NCBI RefSeq assembly: GCF_004404055.1
Contig: NZ_SOHK01000005.1
Location: 310,001 to 374,000, forward strand
Direction of reading: 5' to 3'
Origin: Cryobacterium ruanii
GTDB lineage: Bacteria; Actinomycetota; Actinomycetes; Actinomycetales; Microbacteriaceae
Length of the DNA: 64,000 bases
Shown: positions 37,492 through 47,535 of the stretch, one piece after another
How positions within the stretch are numbered: the first letter of the stretch is position 1
Layout of the letters: each line of letters starts with the position of its first letter
Position numbers and translations under genes: made by a program
Notes under the pieces: generated by a model
Databases searched by the model: none
Told to the model about the DNA's origin: nothing
What the model saw: only the letters and a program-made list of their open reading frames with translations

Positions 37492-38175
37492 TCATGCGAG
37501 CAACAGGGTGCGGTAGGCCGCCAGGGTTTTGGCTGGCGCGCCGTCGGCGACGACCGTGCCCTCGTCGATCACGATCACGCGGTCGAATTCTTCGACCAGG
37601 TGCAGGTGGTGGGTGACGACGATGACCTGCTGAGGCAGTGTTTGCAGCAGGTCGCCGATGCGACGAGCGTTGCGGGCGTCGAGCAGCGTGGTTGGTTCGT
37701 CGGCGACGATGGTCGCCGGCTGCGCCACCAGCACGGCGGCGAGGGCTAGCAGTTGCTTCTGCCCACCGGAGAGGCGGTGCGCCGGATGCTCGGCGTGCTC
37801 GCTCAGCCCGAACTGTTCGAGGGCGGCCGCCGTGCGTTCAGCGACTTCGGCGGGGGAGAGGCCGCGACGGCGCAGGGTGAACGCAACATCCTCCTGCACG
37901 GTCGGCATCACGATCTGGTTGTCGGGATTGGTGAAGATGAACCCCACTTTGCGGCGCACGTCGCGGGCATGGCGGGCTACGTTCTGACCGTCGACCAGCA
38001 CGGTGCCGGTCGACGGCGTCACGAGCCCGTTGATCATGCGCACGAGGGTGGACTTGCCCGAACCGTTCGCGCCGACGATCCCGATGCGGTGCTCGGTCAG
38101 GTTGAGGTTCACGTCGTGCAGCACCGAACGGTCACCGAAGTGTTGCCCGACCTGCTCGAAGCGGATGTTACTCAC
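37492..38175 (-). CDS. bioM: Energy-coupling factor ATPase, BioM
   Basis: The 227-residue ABC ATPase of the biotin ECF transporter. Walker A is GANGSGKST (near residue 36), followed by GFIFTNPDNQIVMPTVQED with the Q-loop, signature LSGGQKQLLALA and Walker B TIVADEPTTLLD. The start overlaps the bioY stop as ATGA. A dedicated single ATPase with BioN and BioY indicates a biotin-specific type I ECF system. Confidence 0.93.
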   Translation of the reverse strand: MSNIRFEQVGQHFGDRSVLHDVNLNLTEHRIGIVGANGSGKSTLVRMINGLVTPSTGTVLVDGQNVARHARDVRRKVGFIFTNPDNQIVMPTVQEDVAFTLRRRGLSPAEVAERTAAALEQFGLSEHAEHPAHRLSGGQKQLLALAAVLVAQPATIVADEPTTLLDARNARRIGDLLQTLPQQVIVVTHHLHLVEEFDRVIVIDEGTVVADGAPAKTLAAYRTLLLA

Positions 38176-38774
38176 GCACGACGCTTCAATGGCCGCGCGA
38201 TCAGGCCGGGGTAGGCCTTGTGTACCTGGCGAGCGACGAGCACGGTCACGACGACCTTGATCAGGTCACCGGGGATGAACGCCACGTTCAGCCCAAGCGT
38301 GGTCCAGAGCGGCAGGCCGAGGTTGAGGGCCATGACGGGGATGCCGACGAGGTACACGGCCGCGATGCCGCCGAGAACGGTGGCGCCGAGCGCCGGCCAG
38401 AACGGGTACTTCGGCAGCAGGCGAGCCGTGAGGTAGCCGGTGACGAAGGCTCCGAGCAACCAGCCATAAAGGTAGCCCGCTGCGGGGCTCACGGTGAACA
38501 CCCCGATACCGCCACGCGCACCGGCGAGCAGGGGCAGGCCCACGGCCGTCAGCACGAGAAAGAGGAGGACGGCGAGCGATCCCTTGCGTGGGCCGAGGAT
38601 CGCCCCGGCGAACATCACGCCGAGCGACTGCAGGGTGATCGGCACCGGACCGATGTTCAGCGGCCCAGCCAGTCCGAGTGCGGCGATGAGGGCCGCGAAA
38701 ATGGCGATCTGGGCAAGATCACGGGCGGGGAGAATGCGTCGAGTTGGGGTGCTCGAACGAACGTTATCGGTCAT
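38172..38774 (-). CDS. bioY: Biotin transporter BioY
   Basis: BioY is the substrate-binding membrane component of the biotin ECF importer. The 200-residue protein has six membrane segments, the N-terminal ALIAALGLAGPLNIGPVPITLQSLGVMFAG region with the family's PVPxTLQ motif, and AGYLYGWLLGA. It heads the operon. TAGATT on the minus strand lies seven bases before the ATG, so the transcript is probably nearly leaderless. I see no classic BirA operator. Confidence 0.95.
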   Translation of the reverse strand: MTDNVRSSTPTRRILPARDLAQIAIFAALIAALGLAGPLNIGPVPITLQSLGVMFAGAILGPRKGSLAVLLFLVLTAVGLPLLAGARGGIGVFTVSPAAGYLYGWLLGAFVTGYLTARLLPKYPFWPALGATVLGGIAAVYLVGIPVMALNLGLPLWTTLGLNVAFIPGDLIKVVVTVLVARQVHKAYPGLIARPLKRRA

Positions 38775-38781
38775 GATTCCA

Positions 38782-38787
38782 AATCTA
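38782..38787 (-). promoter_or_regulatory. Candidate -10 element of bioY
   Basis: On the minus strand TAGATT lies seven bases before the bioY ATG, with no Shine-Dalgarno between. This is the spacing of a leaderless transcript. Confidence 0.4.
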
Positions 38788-38819
38788 GAATTCAGTGCCC
38801 ACCCGCCGCCGAAGAATAC

Positions 38820-40637
38820 CTACAACAAAACACCACGAACTGTGGAGGTCGTGTTTTCTTGAGTAATCAGACCGGCGACGATCGCATCCGCTGCCCGCAC
38901 CAGCGCCAGGTGCGAGAGCGCCTGCGGGGTGTTGCCCATCTGGTGCCCGCCGGTCACGTCGTACTCCTCGGAGAGCAGCCCGACATCGTTCACGAAGCCG
39001 ACCAGGGTGTTCATGAGCGCGGTGGCGTCCTTGAGTCGCCCCGACCGGGCGTACTGCTCGACCAGCCAGAACGAGCAGGCCAGAAACGGATGCTCACCCG
39101 GAGGCAAGCCGTCCACCGCGGCTACCGTTCGGTACCGCAGCAGCAGGCCCGAGTGCAGGAGGTCGGCCTCGATCGCGGCCACGGTGCCGAGCATGCGCGA
39201 ATCGGTGGGGGCGCAGAAGCCGACCTGTGGGAGGACGAGGAGGGAGGCATCCACTGCGGTGCTGCCGTAATACTGCACGTAGCAGTTTCGTTCCTTGTCG
39301 AAACCGCGGGTTTCGATGTCGGCGCGCACCTCGTCGCGCAGGGCTTTCCACCGCTCGAGCGGGCCATCGAGGCCGCATTCCACAATGCCGCGCACGGCGC
39401 GGTCGAATGCCGCCCACACCATGACGCGGGAGTGGGTGAATTCGCGGGCCTGGCCGCGTACCTCCCAGATACCCTGATCGCTGCGTCGCCAGTTCTTTTC
39501 AAGAAAGCTCATCAGGGCACGCTGCAGCGGCCAGGAGAACTCGGTTTCGCGCACCCCGGCCGCCCGCGCGGCGTGCAAGGCCACCATGACCTCGCCGATG
39601 ACGTCGGACTGAAACTGGTCGACCGCGCCGTTGCCGACGCGCACAGGGGAGGCTCCGTTGTAGCCGGGCAGGCTGGTCAGCTCACGCTCAGGCAGGTAGC
39701 GTTCGCCGGAGAGTCCGTACATGATCTGCACGTCGGCAGGGTCGCCGGCAATGGCGCGCAGCAACCAGTCCCGCCAGTCGTTCGCCTCCACCTCGTAGCC
39801 ATGGCTGAGCAGTACTTCGAGCGTGAGCGAGGCATCACGCAGCCAGACGTAGCGGTAATCCCAGTTGCGGGTGCCGCCGGTCTGTTCGGGCAGTGAGGTC
39901 GTCGCCGCGGCGACGATTCCGCCGGTTTTCTCGTGGGTCAGCGCGCGCAGCACGAGCAGAGAACGCACGACCTCAGCGCGCAGCGGCCCCTCGTGGCTGC
40001 AACTCGACGCCCAGTTCCGCCACCAGGCGCAGGTCGAGGCGAGAGCCGCGTCGATGTCGACGGCCGGTGGGATCTCCAGCTCCGAGGGGTACCAGGTCAG
40101 CTGCGCGTCCATCGTTTCCCCGGCGACCACATCGAAGTGGGACACATGACGGTGGTCTGAGGCGCGCAGCTCCGGTCCGCGTACTACGATGGCGTCGGGT
40201 CCGGCAATGGCGACGAGGCCGCGCATCGACTCACCCTTCAGCTGGCGAACCCACGGCATGGTGGAGCCGTAGCCGAAGCGAATGCGCAGGTCTTGGGTCA
40301 TGTGCACGCTGCCGCTGATACCGCGCACGCGCCGCACCAGATCGGCGCGGTGGCCACCGTGCGGCATGAAGTCGAGAACCTCGACCTGACCGGTGCTGGT
40401 GGTCCAGATGGTCGACAGAACAAAGGTGTCGCCCTCGTAGCTGCGCGTGGCGATGGCGTGTGCTTCGGCCGGGGCGAGCAGCCAGCGGCCGTGGTTCTCA
40501 TCGCCGAGCAGCGCGCCGAACAGTGAGGCGGAGTCGTAGCGCGGCAGACACAGCCAATCGATGCTGCCATCCCGGCCGACGAGCGCCGCCGAGTGGCAGT
40601 CGCTGATGAGTGCGTAGTCCTCGATGGGGAGTGCCAT
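38820..40637 (-). CDS. Glycoside hydrolase family 15 protein, glucoamylase or trehalase type
   Basis: A 605-residue cytosolic protein with an N-terminal beta-sandwich domain (IEDYALISDCHSAALV and SIDWLCLPRYDSASLFG) and a C-terminal (alpha/alpha)6 barrel. The barrel has RNWDYRYVWLRDAS near residue 250 and a catalytic-region GIWEVRG near 390. The same layout is found in the mycobacterial GH15 trehalase. The fused OtsA-OtsB gene nearby favours trehalose as substrate, but glucoamylase activity is possible. A hairpin (AAAACACGA/GTGTTTT) overlaps the last codons and may terminate transcription. The start is ATG 40637. Confidence 0.87.
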   Translation of the reverse strand: MALPIEDYALISDCHSAALVGRDGSIDWLCLPRYDSASLFGALLGDENHGRWLLAPAEAHAIATRSYEGDTFVLSTIWTTSTGQVEVLDFMPHGGHRADLVRRVRGISGSVHMTQDLRIRFGYGSTMPWVRQLKGESMRGLVAIAGPDAIVVRGPELRASDHRHVSHFDVVAGETMDAQLTWYPSELEIPPAVDIDAALASTCAWWRNWASSCSHEGPLRAEVVRSLLVLRALTHEKTGGIVAAATTSLPEQTGGTRNWDYRYVWLRDASLTLEVLLSHGYEVEANDWRDWLLRAIAGDPADVQIMYGLSGERYLPERELTSLPGYNGASPVRVGNGAVDQFQSDVIGEVMVALHAARAAGVRETEFSWPLQRALMSFLEKNWRRSDQGIWEVRGQAREFTHSRVMVWAAFDRAVRGIVECGLDGPLERWKALRDEVRADIETRGFDKERNCYVQYYGSTAVDASLLVLPQVGFCAPTDSRMLGTVAAIEADLLHSGLLLRYRTVAAVDGLPPGEHPFLACSFWLVEQYARSGRLKDATALMNTLVGFVNDVGLLSEEYDVTGGHQMGNTPQALSHLALVRAADAIVAGLITQENTTSTVRGVLL

Positions 40638-40664
40638 CAAGCCATACTGGCAGAAGTGCCCGAA

Positions 40665-41108
40665 TCAGGCGACGAAACGGGCCGATGCGAGCGTTGCGGA
40701 CGCTTTCTCGATCCAAGCAGCGGATGCTGCAGCCACGTCGTCAGCGCTGGCGTCGGCCTCGTCGAGCGGTGTTAGGGCAATTGCGGCCGGTTCGCTCCAG
40801 GTCGTGATCGGCGCGGGGGTCCAGGACAGCGCCGTCGGCTCACCGCGGCTCTCGCCGCGCAGCACGGTTTGCTCCGTCGTGATGGCGTCGGTCAGCTCGG
40901 ACGCGATCGCCCGGGCCTTCAACTCGTGGAAGATCACTTCGGTGTCGTCGGCTGTGCGCGCAACGAGGGTCCAGGCGCCGTGCTCGCCGACCAGGGCGTT
41001 GAGCCGGTCATGTAGCAGCTCGAAAATTCGTTCGTCACGCAGCACTGGAACGGGGGCGACACTCAGCGCAGCACTCGCGGCCAAACGTCGGCGTCGACGA
41101 CCAAACAT
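40665..41108 (-). CDS. Hypothetical protein
   Basis: I do not recognise this 147-residue protein. It starts MFGRRRRRLAASAA, a basic N-terminus that could be a weak signal but lacks a long hydrophobic core. The rest is acidic and Ala-rich with no Cys. It lies 27 bp before the GH15 gene on the same strand, so the two are probably co-transcribed. I chose ATG 41108 because the in-frame extension has no ribosome site. Confidence 0.6.
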   Translation of the reverse strand: MFGRRRRRLAASAALSVAPVPVLRDERIFELLHDRLNALVGEHGAWTLVARTADDTEVIFHELKARAIASELTDAITTEQTVLRGESRGEPTALSWTPAPITTWSEPAAIALTPLDEADASADDVAAASAAWIEKASATLASARFVA

Positions 41109-41227
41109 GACAAGCCCCTTCGCGTAGAAAACGAGCAACCGAGATCAGCCGCAATATCTATTTTCAGTGATGAGTCGTTGAGTCGCCGGGGGGACACGCC
41201 GCCGGCTCCGCTAATTCAGAGCGGAAT

Positions 41228-41416
41228 TCAGCTCTCGACTTGACGTTTATTCGCGTCTTCGATGACCGTGCCGATGGCGACGGCGGCGCTCAGGCCCCAG
41301 CCGAGCCAGAGCATCACCAGGCGCCAATCCCGCGGACCGTGCCGCGTGGCCTGTACGGTGTTCCATCCTCCGGCGACGACGCCGATCATTGCACTGCTGA
41401 ACACGAATTTGCGCAT
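41228..41416 (-). CDS. Small membrane protein
   Basis: A 62-residue protein with two hydrophobic segments (about residues 3-16 and 33-48) separated by a short loop and ending in a charged tail. GGAGGT lies six bases before ATG 41416, a strong ribosome site that makes the gene credible. Function unknown. Confidence 0.6.
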   Translation of the reverse strand: MRKFVFSSAMIGVVAGGWNTVQATRHGPRDWRLVMLWLGWGLSAAVAIGTVIEDANKRQVES

Positions 41417-41616
41417 GTGAACCTCCGGAATCAGGTTACCCGGCACGGGCGCGACCGCGCCAAAGCCGGCAACCGTCTTTTGCTGGGAAGAACCCGTGAG
41501 CAGACAAGCGTGCCACGTGGAGCGCAAGTCGTGCCCCGAGCGGGTGCGGGCGCGACTGGTAACCTCGATAGGGCAACACAGGTGCGCGCCTTGGGTGCGC
41601 CCGGAACGGATGATCC

Positions 41617-43896
41617 ATTACAACTTCAGCCGAACCCACACGGTCCCAGATCGACCCGCACCCCGTCGAGCCCGCTGATGCCCCCGCCGGAACGTACACT
41701 TTCGTCGTCGTCTCCAACCGGCTGCCGGTAGATTACGAAGAAGCAGAGGACGGCGCCGTCATCTGGCGCACCTCGCCCGGCGGGCTGGTCACTGCGCTCG
41801 AGCCCCTCATGCGGTCCTCTCACGGAGCCTGGGTCGGCTGGCCGGGTGTCGCCGACCGCGATTTCGAACCGTTTAAAAATGACGGCATCTCGCTCGTGCC
41901 GGTGAGGCTCAATAAAGCCGATATCGAGGACTATTACGAGGGGTTCTCCAACGACACCCTCTGGCCGCTGTACCACGACGTTATCGCCCCGCCGAGCTAT
42001 CACCGCGAGACGTGGGAAGCGTATATGGCCGTCAACCGCCGATTCGCCACGGCGGCCGCCGCGGTCGCTGCCCCGGGTGCAACGGTCTGGGTGCACGATT
42101 ACCAGCTGCAGCTCGTGCCGCGCATGCTGCGCGAATCCCGCCCCGACCTCGTCATCGGTTTCTTCAATCACATTCCTTTTCCACCATATGGAATCTATGC
42201 GCAGCTGCCCTGGCGCAAACAAATTCTCCACGGGCTGCTCGGCGCCGACGTCATCGGCTTCCAGCGGATTGCAGATGCCGGTAACTTCTCCCAAGCAGTA
42301 CGTCGCCTTTACGGCTATCCCACCCGCGGCGTCGTCATCGACGTGCCGACTGGTGAGAACGGCCAGAATGGCCAGAACGGTGAATCCCGCCGCGTCATCG
42401 CCAAACACTTTCCCATCTCGATCGACTCGGCCGGCTACGAAGACCTTGCCAGGCGCCCCGACATTCAAGCCAGGGCTCGCCAAATTCGCGAAGACCTTGG
42501 CAACCCCAAAACCCTGATGCTCGGAGTAGACCGGCTCGACTACACCAAGGGCATCGGCCACCGCATCAAGGCCTTTGGCGAGCTGCTCGCCGACGGTCGG
42601 TTGAGCGTCGAAGACGTCACCCTGGTGCAGGTCGCCAGCCCATCACGCGAACGCGTCAGCACCTATATGGCCCTGCGCGACGAGATCGAACTCGCCGTCG
42701 GCCGACTCAACGGCGATTTCTCGACCATCAGTCACACCGCCATCAGCTACCACCACCACAGCTATCCGCGCGAAGAAATGGTCGCGATGTACCTCGCCGC
42801 CGACGTCATGCTCGTCACCGCGTTACGCGACGGTATGAACCTCGTCGCCAAAGAGTACGTGGCGGCGCGCTTCGACGTTGACGGGGTGCTCGTATTGAGC
42901 GAGTTCGCCGGTGCCGCCGACGAGCTCAAACAGGCGATACTAATCAATCCGCACGACATTGACGGCACCAAGGACGCCATCGTGCGGGCGGTCGAGATGC
43001 CTAAACGAGAGCGCGCGCGGCGTATGCGGTCGCTGCGACGCAAGGTCGCCGAAAACGATGTCGCCGCTTGGTCGGCTTCTTTCCTGAGAGCGCTCACCGG
43101 CGGAGCCGCCGTACCCGCCGGAATCCCCGACGACCTCGACCTGGCTCTGCAGAGCATTGCCAGCGTCGATAACCTGCTTATCGCCCTCGACTTCGACGGC
43201 ACCCTGGCGCCCCACGTCGACCATCCCGAAGACGCCCGTGCCATCGCCGGCAACCGAGAAGCAGTGCAGGCCCTGCTTGACTTGGCGGGCGTGCGTGTCG
43301 CCCTCGTCTCCGGACGCGCCCTGGTGAGCCTGCAACACGTCGCCCAGCCGCAGAGTTCGGTACTGCTGACCGGCTCGCACGGTATCGAGGTGCAGCTGGA
43401 CACCCCCGAGATCGAGCTCAACCTGCTTTCCACCGAACTCGAGCAACTCGATACCCTCGCCCGGGTGCTCGAGCGCATCTCCGGCTCGATCGCCGGCACC
43501 ACAATTGAGCGCAAGCCCGCCGGTCTAGCCCTGCACACTCGCCTCGCAACCGAGGAAGACGGCGAGAAGGCCGAACGTCAGGCGCGTGAGCAACTGGGGG
43601 ATCAGCTGCCCGGGCTAACCATTCGAGAAGGCAAGAACGTGCTCGAGTTCTCGGTGCGATCGAGCACCAAGGGCGACGCCCTCGTGAAGCTGCGCGAATA
43701 CACCGGCGCCGACCGCGTGTTCTACGCCGGCGACGACGTAACCGACGAGGATGCCTTCGCGGCACTGCACGACGACGACGTCGGGCTCAAAATCGGACAG
43801 GGTGCCACTCTCGCCGGTTACCGGGTGCGCAGCCCGCACGAGGTCACCCAGGTCCTGGTGCGCATTGCCGCACTGAGGGCGGGGCAGGCGACCTGA
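41617..43896 (+). CDS. otsA: Fused trehalose-6-phosphate synthase/phosphatase, non-standard start
   Basis: OtsA makes trehalose-6-phosphate from UDP-glucose and glucose-6-phosphate, and OtsB removes the phosphate. One 759-residue protein carries both. Residues 29-490 are OtsA (FVVVSNRLPVD, WRTSPGGLVTALEP, HDYQLQLVP, GVDRLDYTKGI, RDGMNLVAKEY). Residues about 510-755 are a HAD-type OtsB (DFDGTLAPHVD, LVSGR, GDDVTDEDAF). Homology starts well before the first ATG (41809). An in-frame TGA at 41611 leaves no ATG, GTG or TTG between, so I place the start at ATT 41617. A frameshift or sequence error is the alternative. Confidence 0.85.
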   Translation: MTTSAEPTRSQIDPHPVEPADAPAGTYTFVVVSNRLPVDYEEAEDGAVIWRTSPGGLVTALEPLMRSSHGAWVGWPGVADRDFEPFKNDGISLVPVRLNKADIEDYYEGFSNDTLWPLYHDVIAPPSYHRETWEAYMAVNRRFATAAAAVAAPGATVWVHDYQLQLVPRMLRESRPDLVIGFFNHIPFPPYGIYAQLPWRKQILHGLLGADVIGFQRIADAGNFSQAVRRLYGYPTRGVVIDVPTGENGQNGQNGESRRVIAKHFPISIDSAGYEDLARRPDIQARARQIREDLGNPKTLMLGVDRLDYTKGIGHRIKAFGELLADGRLSVEDVTLVQVASPSRERVSTYMALRDEIELAVGRLNGDFSTISHTAISYHHHSYPREEMVAMYLAADVMLVTALRDGMNLVAKEYVAARFDVDGVLVLSEFAGAADELKQAILINPHDIDGTKDAIVRAVEMPKRERARRMRSLRRKVAENDVAAWSASFLRALTGGAAVPAGIPDDLDLALQSIASVDNLLIALDFDGTLAPHVDHPEDARAIAGNREAVQALLDLAGVRVALVSGRALVSLQHVAQPQSSVLLTGSHGIEVQLDTPEIELNLLSTELEQLDTLARVLERISGSIAGTTIERKPAGLALHTRLATEEDGEKAERQAREQLGDQLPGLTIREGKNVLEFSVRSSTKGDALVKLREYTGADRVFYAGDDVTDEDAFAALHDDDVGLKIGQGATLAGYRVRSPHEVTQVLVRIAALRAGQAT

Positions 43897-43945
43897 CCTG
43901 GTCGCTCTGACCCTCTACCTGAATCGCAGGTGCCTGTCGAGGTTC

Positions 43946-43951
43946 TAGACT
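43946..43951 (+). promoter_or_regulatory. Candidate -10 element of ilvD (leaderless)
   Basis: TAGACT ends seven bases before ATG 43959. GAAGG lies only one base before the ATG, too close to act as a ribosome site, so translation is probably leaderless. Confidence 0.45.
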
Positions 43952-43958
43952 CGAAGGC

Positions 43959-45653
43959 ATGTCTGAGATCGATGTGAAGCCCCGTAGCCGCGACGTCACC
44001 GATGGGATCGAGGCCACCACCTCTCGGGGTATGCTCCGTGCCGTCGGAATGGGCGACGCCGACTGGGAAAAGCCCCAGATCGGCATTGCAAGCTCATGGA
44101 ACGAGATCACGCCGTGCAACCTGTCGCTTGACCGCCTGGCTCAGGCCGCCAAGGAGGGCGTGCATTCCGGCGGCGGGTACCCCTTGCAGTTCGGCACCAT
44201 CTCCGTCTCCGATGGCATCTCGATGGGTCACGAGGGCATGCACTTCTCCCTCGTCTCCCGTGAGGTCATTGCCGACTCGGTCGAGGTCGTCATGCAGGCC
44301 GAGCGCCTCGACGGCAGCGTGCTGCTGGCCGGCTGCGACAAATCACTGCCCGGCATGCTCATGGCCGCCGCCCGCCTCGACCTCGCGAGCGTCTTCCTCT
44401 ACGCCGGGTCGATCGCGCCGGGCTGGGTCAAGCTCTCCGACGGCACGGAAAAAGACATCACCATCATCGACTCCTTCGAAGCTGTCGGCGCGGTCAAGGC
44501 CGGCCGTATGAGCGTCGAAGATGCCAAGCGCATCGAGTGCGCGTTCGCACCCGGCGAGGGTGCCTGCGGTGGCATGTACACCGCCAACACCATGGCCAGC
44601 GTCGCGGAAGCACTCGGAATGAGCCTGCCCGGCTCCGCGAGCCCCGCATCCGCCGATCGTCGCCGCGACTATTTCGCCCGCCGCTCCGGGGAAGCGGTCG
44701 TCAACATGCTGCGCCTCGGCATCACCGCCCGCGACATTCTCACCCGCAAAGCCTTCGAGAACGCGATCGCCGTGGCCATGGCCTTCGGCGGGTCGACGAA
44801 CGTGGTGCTGCATCTGCTGGCGATCGCCCGCGAGGCCGAGGTCGAGCTGACCCTCGACGACTTCAACCGCATCGGTGACCAGGTTCCGCACATCGGCGAC
44901 CTCAAGCCCTTCGGTAAGTACGTCATGAACGACGTCGACCGTCAGGGCGGCGTTCCCACCGTCATGCGCGCGCTGCTCGAAGCTGGCCTCATCCACGGCG
45001 ACACGCTCACCGTGACGGGCAAGACCGTGGCGGAGAACCTCGCCGAGATCGACCCGCCGGCCCTCGACGGTGAGGTGCTGCGCACCCTCGACAACCCCAT
45101 TCACAAGAGTGGTGGTATCACCATCCTCAAGGGCACGTTCGCTCCCGAGGGCGCCGTGGTGAAGACGGCCGGCTTCGACGCCGCCGTGTTCGAAGGACCG
45201 GCCCGGGTGTTCGAACGGGAACGCGCGGCGATGGACGCCCTGACCGAGGGCAAGATCTACAAGGGTGACGTCGTCATCATCCGCTATGAAGGCCCCAAGG
45301 GCGGGCCGGGAATGCGCGAAATGCTTTCGATCACCGCCGCCATCAAGGGCGCTGGGCTCGGCTCCGATGTACTACTATTAACGGACGGTCGATTCTCAGG
45401 CGGCACAACCGGACTGTGTATCGGCCACATAGCACCCGAAGCGGTGGACGCAGGTCCAATTGCTTTCGTGCGCGATGGGGATCTGATACGGGTCGATATC
45501 GCAGCTCGCACGCTTGACCTACTGGTCGCACCGGCAGAGCTGGCTGCCCGCCGAGATGGCTGGGCGCCCCTTCCCCCGCGCTACACCCGTGGCGTACTCG
45601 CGAAGTACTCAAAGCTCGTGCACTCCGCCGCCGAAGGCGCCATTACCGGCTAA
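43959..45653 (+). CDS. ilvD: Dihydroxy-acid dehydratase
   Basis: IlvD makes the 2-keto acids of valine and isoleucine synthesis. The 564-residue protein has the iron-sulfur cysteines in [16 protein letters not shown] and [14 protein letters not shown], and the conserved [18 protein letters not shown] near residue 470. Codons from about 45,366 to 45,530 differ sharply from the rest of the gene (several CTA, TTA, ATA and TCA), although the protein sequence there is highly conserved. ilvB follows after 86 bp. Confidence 0.96.
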   Translation: MSEIDVKPRSRDVTDGIEATTSRGMLRAVGMGDADWEKPQIGIASSWNEITPCNLSLDRLAQAAKEGVHSGGGYPLQFGTISVSDGISMGHEGMHFSLVSREVIADSVEVVMQAERLDGSVLLAGCDKSLPGMLMAAARLDLASVFLYAGSIAPGWVKLSDGTEKDITIIDSFEAVGAVKAGRMSVEDAKRIECAFAPGEGACGGMYTANTMASVAEALGMSLPGSASPASADRRRDYFARRSGEAVVNMLRLGITARDILTRKAFENAIAVAMAFGGSTNVVLHLLAIAREAEVELTLDDFNRIGDQVPHIGDLKPFGKYVMNDVDRQGGVPTVMRALLEAGLIHGDTLTVTGKTVAENLAEIDPPALDGEVLRTLDNPIHKSGGITILKGTFAPEGAVVKTAGFDAAVFEGPARVFERERAAMDALTEGKIYKGDVVIIRYEGPKGGPGMREMLSITAAIKGAGLGSDVLLLTDGRFSGGTTGLCIGHIAPEAVDAGPIAFVRDGDLIRVDIAARTLDLLVAPAELAARRDGWAPLPPRYTRGVLAKYSKLVHSAAEGAITG

Positions 45654-45739
45654 CGGCGTGTGCTGGTTAGCCCGTGTACCCGTGAGGGCACCCGGTTCGA
45701 TGTCGAAATGACCAATTTCGAAGTAGGGATTCAACGACC

Positions 45740-47533
45740 ATGACCACGGAAACCTCTCCCGTGCCCTCGGCTCCCGCCTCAGCGGAGCCGGAGATGCTCA
45801 CCGGCTCGGGTGCGATCATTCGCACCCTCGAGCTGCTCGGCGTCACCGACGTCTTCGGCATCCCCGGCGGCGCCGTCATCCCGCTCTACGACGAGCTCAT
45901 GACGCAGACCAAGATTCGTCACATCCTGGTGCGGCACGAACAGGGCGCCGGCCACGCGGCCGAGGGTTATGCTTCCGCCACGGGTCGCGTTGGCGTCGCC
46001 ATCGCAACGAGCGGTCCGGGCGCCACCAACCTCGTCACCGCCATAGCGGATGCCTACATGGACTCGGTTCCGCTGCTCGCGATCACCGGCCAGGTGTTCT
46101 CAACCTCGATGGGGACGGACGCCTTCCAGGAGGCCGACATTATCGGTATCACGATGCCGATCACGAAGCACTCCTTCCTTGCCCGCCGCGCCGAAGAGAT
46201 TCCCGCGGCGATCGCTTCGGCGTATCACATCGCGTCGACCGGCCGCCCCGGTCCGGTGCTCGTGGACATCACCAAGGACGCGCAGCAGAACCTGGCACCG
46301 TTCATCTGGCCGCCCAAGCTCGACCTGCCCGGCTACCGGCCAATCGTCAAGGCGCACGGCAAGCAGGTGCAGGCGGCAGCGCAGCTGCTGCTCAACGCCA
46401 AGAAGCCCGTACTGTACGTGGGTGGCGGAGTCATCCGCGCGCACGCATCCGCTGAACTGATCGTGCTCGCCGAGGCGACCGGTGCGCCCGTTGTGACCAC
46501 CCTCATGGCCAGAGGTGCGTTTCCCGACTCGCACCCGCAGCACCTCGGCATGCCGGGCATGCACGGCACGGTTCCGGCCGTTCTCGCGCTGCAAGAGAGC
46601 GACCTCATCATTTCGTTCGGAGCACGCTTCGACGACCGGGTGACCGGAAAGATCAGCGAATTCGCTCCCAACGCGAAGGTCGTGCACGTTGACGTCGATC
46701 CGGCCGAGATCTCCAAGATCCGCTTCGCCGACGTACCCATCGTCGGTGATGCCAAGGACGTCATTGCCGACCTGACGCTGGCCTGGGCCGAAGTAACCCA
46801 GGATGCCGCACCCGACACTGCAGAGTGGTGGACCTACCTGCACGGCTTGAAGGAGGAGTTCCCGCTCGGATTCACCGAGCCCACCGACGGTTTGCTGGCC
46901 CCCCAGTACGTGATCCAGCGCATCGGCGAGCTCACCGGTCCTGAGGCGGTCTACGCGGCCGGCGTCGGGCAGCACCAGATGTGGGCCGCGCAGTACATCA
47001 AGTACGAACGGCCCAACTCCTGGCTCAACTCCGGCGGCGCTGGCACCATGGGCTATTCCATCCCCGCCGCGATGGGCGCCAAGGTCGCCGAACCAGACCG
47101 GGTGGTCTGGTCGATCGACGGTGACGGCTGTTTCCAGATGACCAATCAAGAACTCGCCACCTGCACGATCAACAAGATCCCGATCAAGGTCGCGATCATC
47201 AACAACTCCTCACTCGGCATGGTGCGCCAGTGGCAGTCGTTGTTCTACGACGGACGTCACTCCTTCACCGACCTCAACACCGGCCACGGCACCGCCATGG
47301 TGCCCGACTTCGTCAAAATGGCGGATGCTTATGGCGCGCTCGGAATTCGAGTCACCAGCAAGGACCAGGTTGATGACGCCATCAAGCTGGCCCTCGCCAC
47401 CAATGACCGGCCGGTCGTGATCGACTTCATCGTGAGCCCCGGCGCCATGGTCTGGCCGATGGTTCCGCAGGGAGTCAGCAACAGTTTTGTTCAGTACGCC
47501 AAGGACCACGCACCGACCTGGGGAGACGAGTAA
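45740..47533 (+). CDS. ilvB: Acetolactate synthase large subunit
   Basis: The catalytic subunit joins two pyruvates, or pyruvate and 2-ketobutyrate, in the first common step of branched-chain synthesis. The 597-residue protein has the ThDP enzyme layout: [16 protein letters not shown] near residue 38, [14 protein letters not shown] with the catalytic Glu, [15 protein letters not shown], and the ThDP-binding [14 protein letters not shown] near 458. ilvN follows after two bases. Confidence 0.97.
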   Translation: MTTETSPVPSAPASAEPEMLTGSGAIIRTLELLGVTDVFGIPGGAVIPLYDELMTQTKIRHILVRHEQGAGHAAEGYASATGRVGVAIATSGPGATNLVTAIADAYMDSVPLLAITGQVFSTSMGTDAFQEADIIGITMPITKHSFLARRAEEIPAAIASAYHIASTGRPGPVLVDITKDAQQNLAPFIWPPKLDLPGYRPIVKAHGKQVQAAAQLLLNAKKPVLYVGGGVIRAHASAELIVLAEATGAPVVTTLMARGAFPDSHPQHLGMPGMHGTVPAVLALQESDLIISFGARFDDRVTGKISEFAPNAKVVHVDVDPAEISKIRFADVPIVGDAKDVIADLTLAWAEVTQDAAPDTAEWWTYLHGLKEEFPLGFTEPTDGLLAPQYVIQRIGELTGPEAVYAAGVGQHQMWAAQYIKYERPNSWLNSGGAGTMGYSIPAAMGAKVAEPDRVVWSIDGDGCFQMTNQELATCTINKIPIKVAIINNSSLGMVRQWQSLFYDGRHSFTDLNTGHGTAMVPDFVKMADAYGALGIRVTSKDQVDDAIKLALATNDRPVVIDFIVSPGAMVWPMVPQGVSNSFVQYAKDHAPTWGDE

Positions 47534-47535
47534 CC

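Noticed and set aside
38220-39896. 558-residue frame opposite bioY and the GH15 gene
   Set aside because: It crosses two unrelated genes and their gap, with no domain of its own.
45661-45714. Leader peptide for attenuation before ilvB
   Set aside because: A short frame holds one Leu and two Val codons among 18, too few for an attenuator, and no terminator-antiterminator pair follows.
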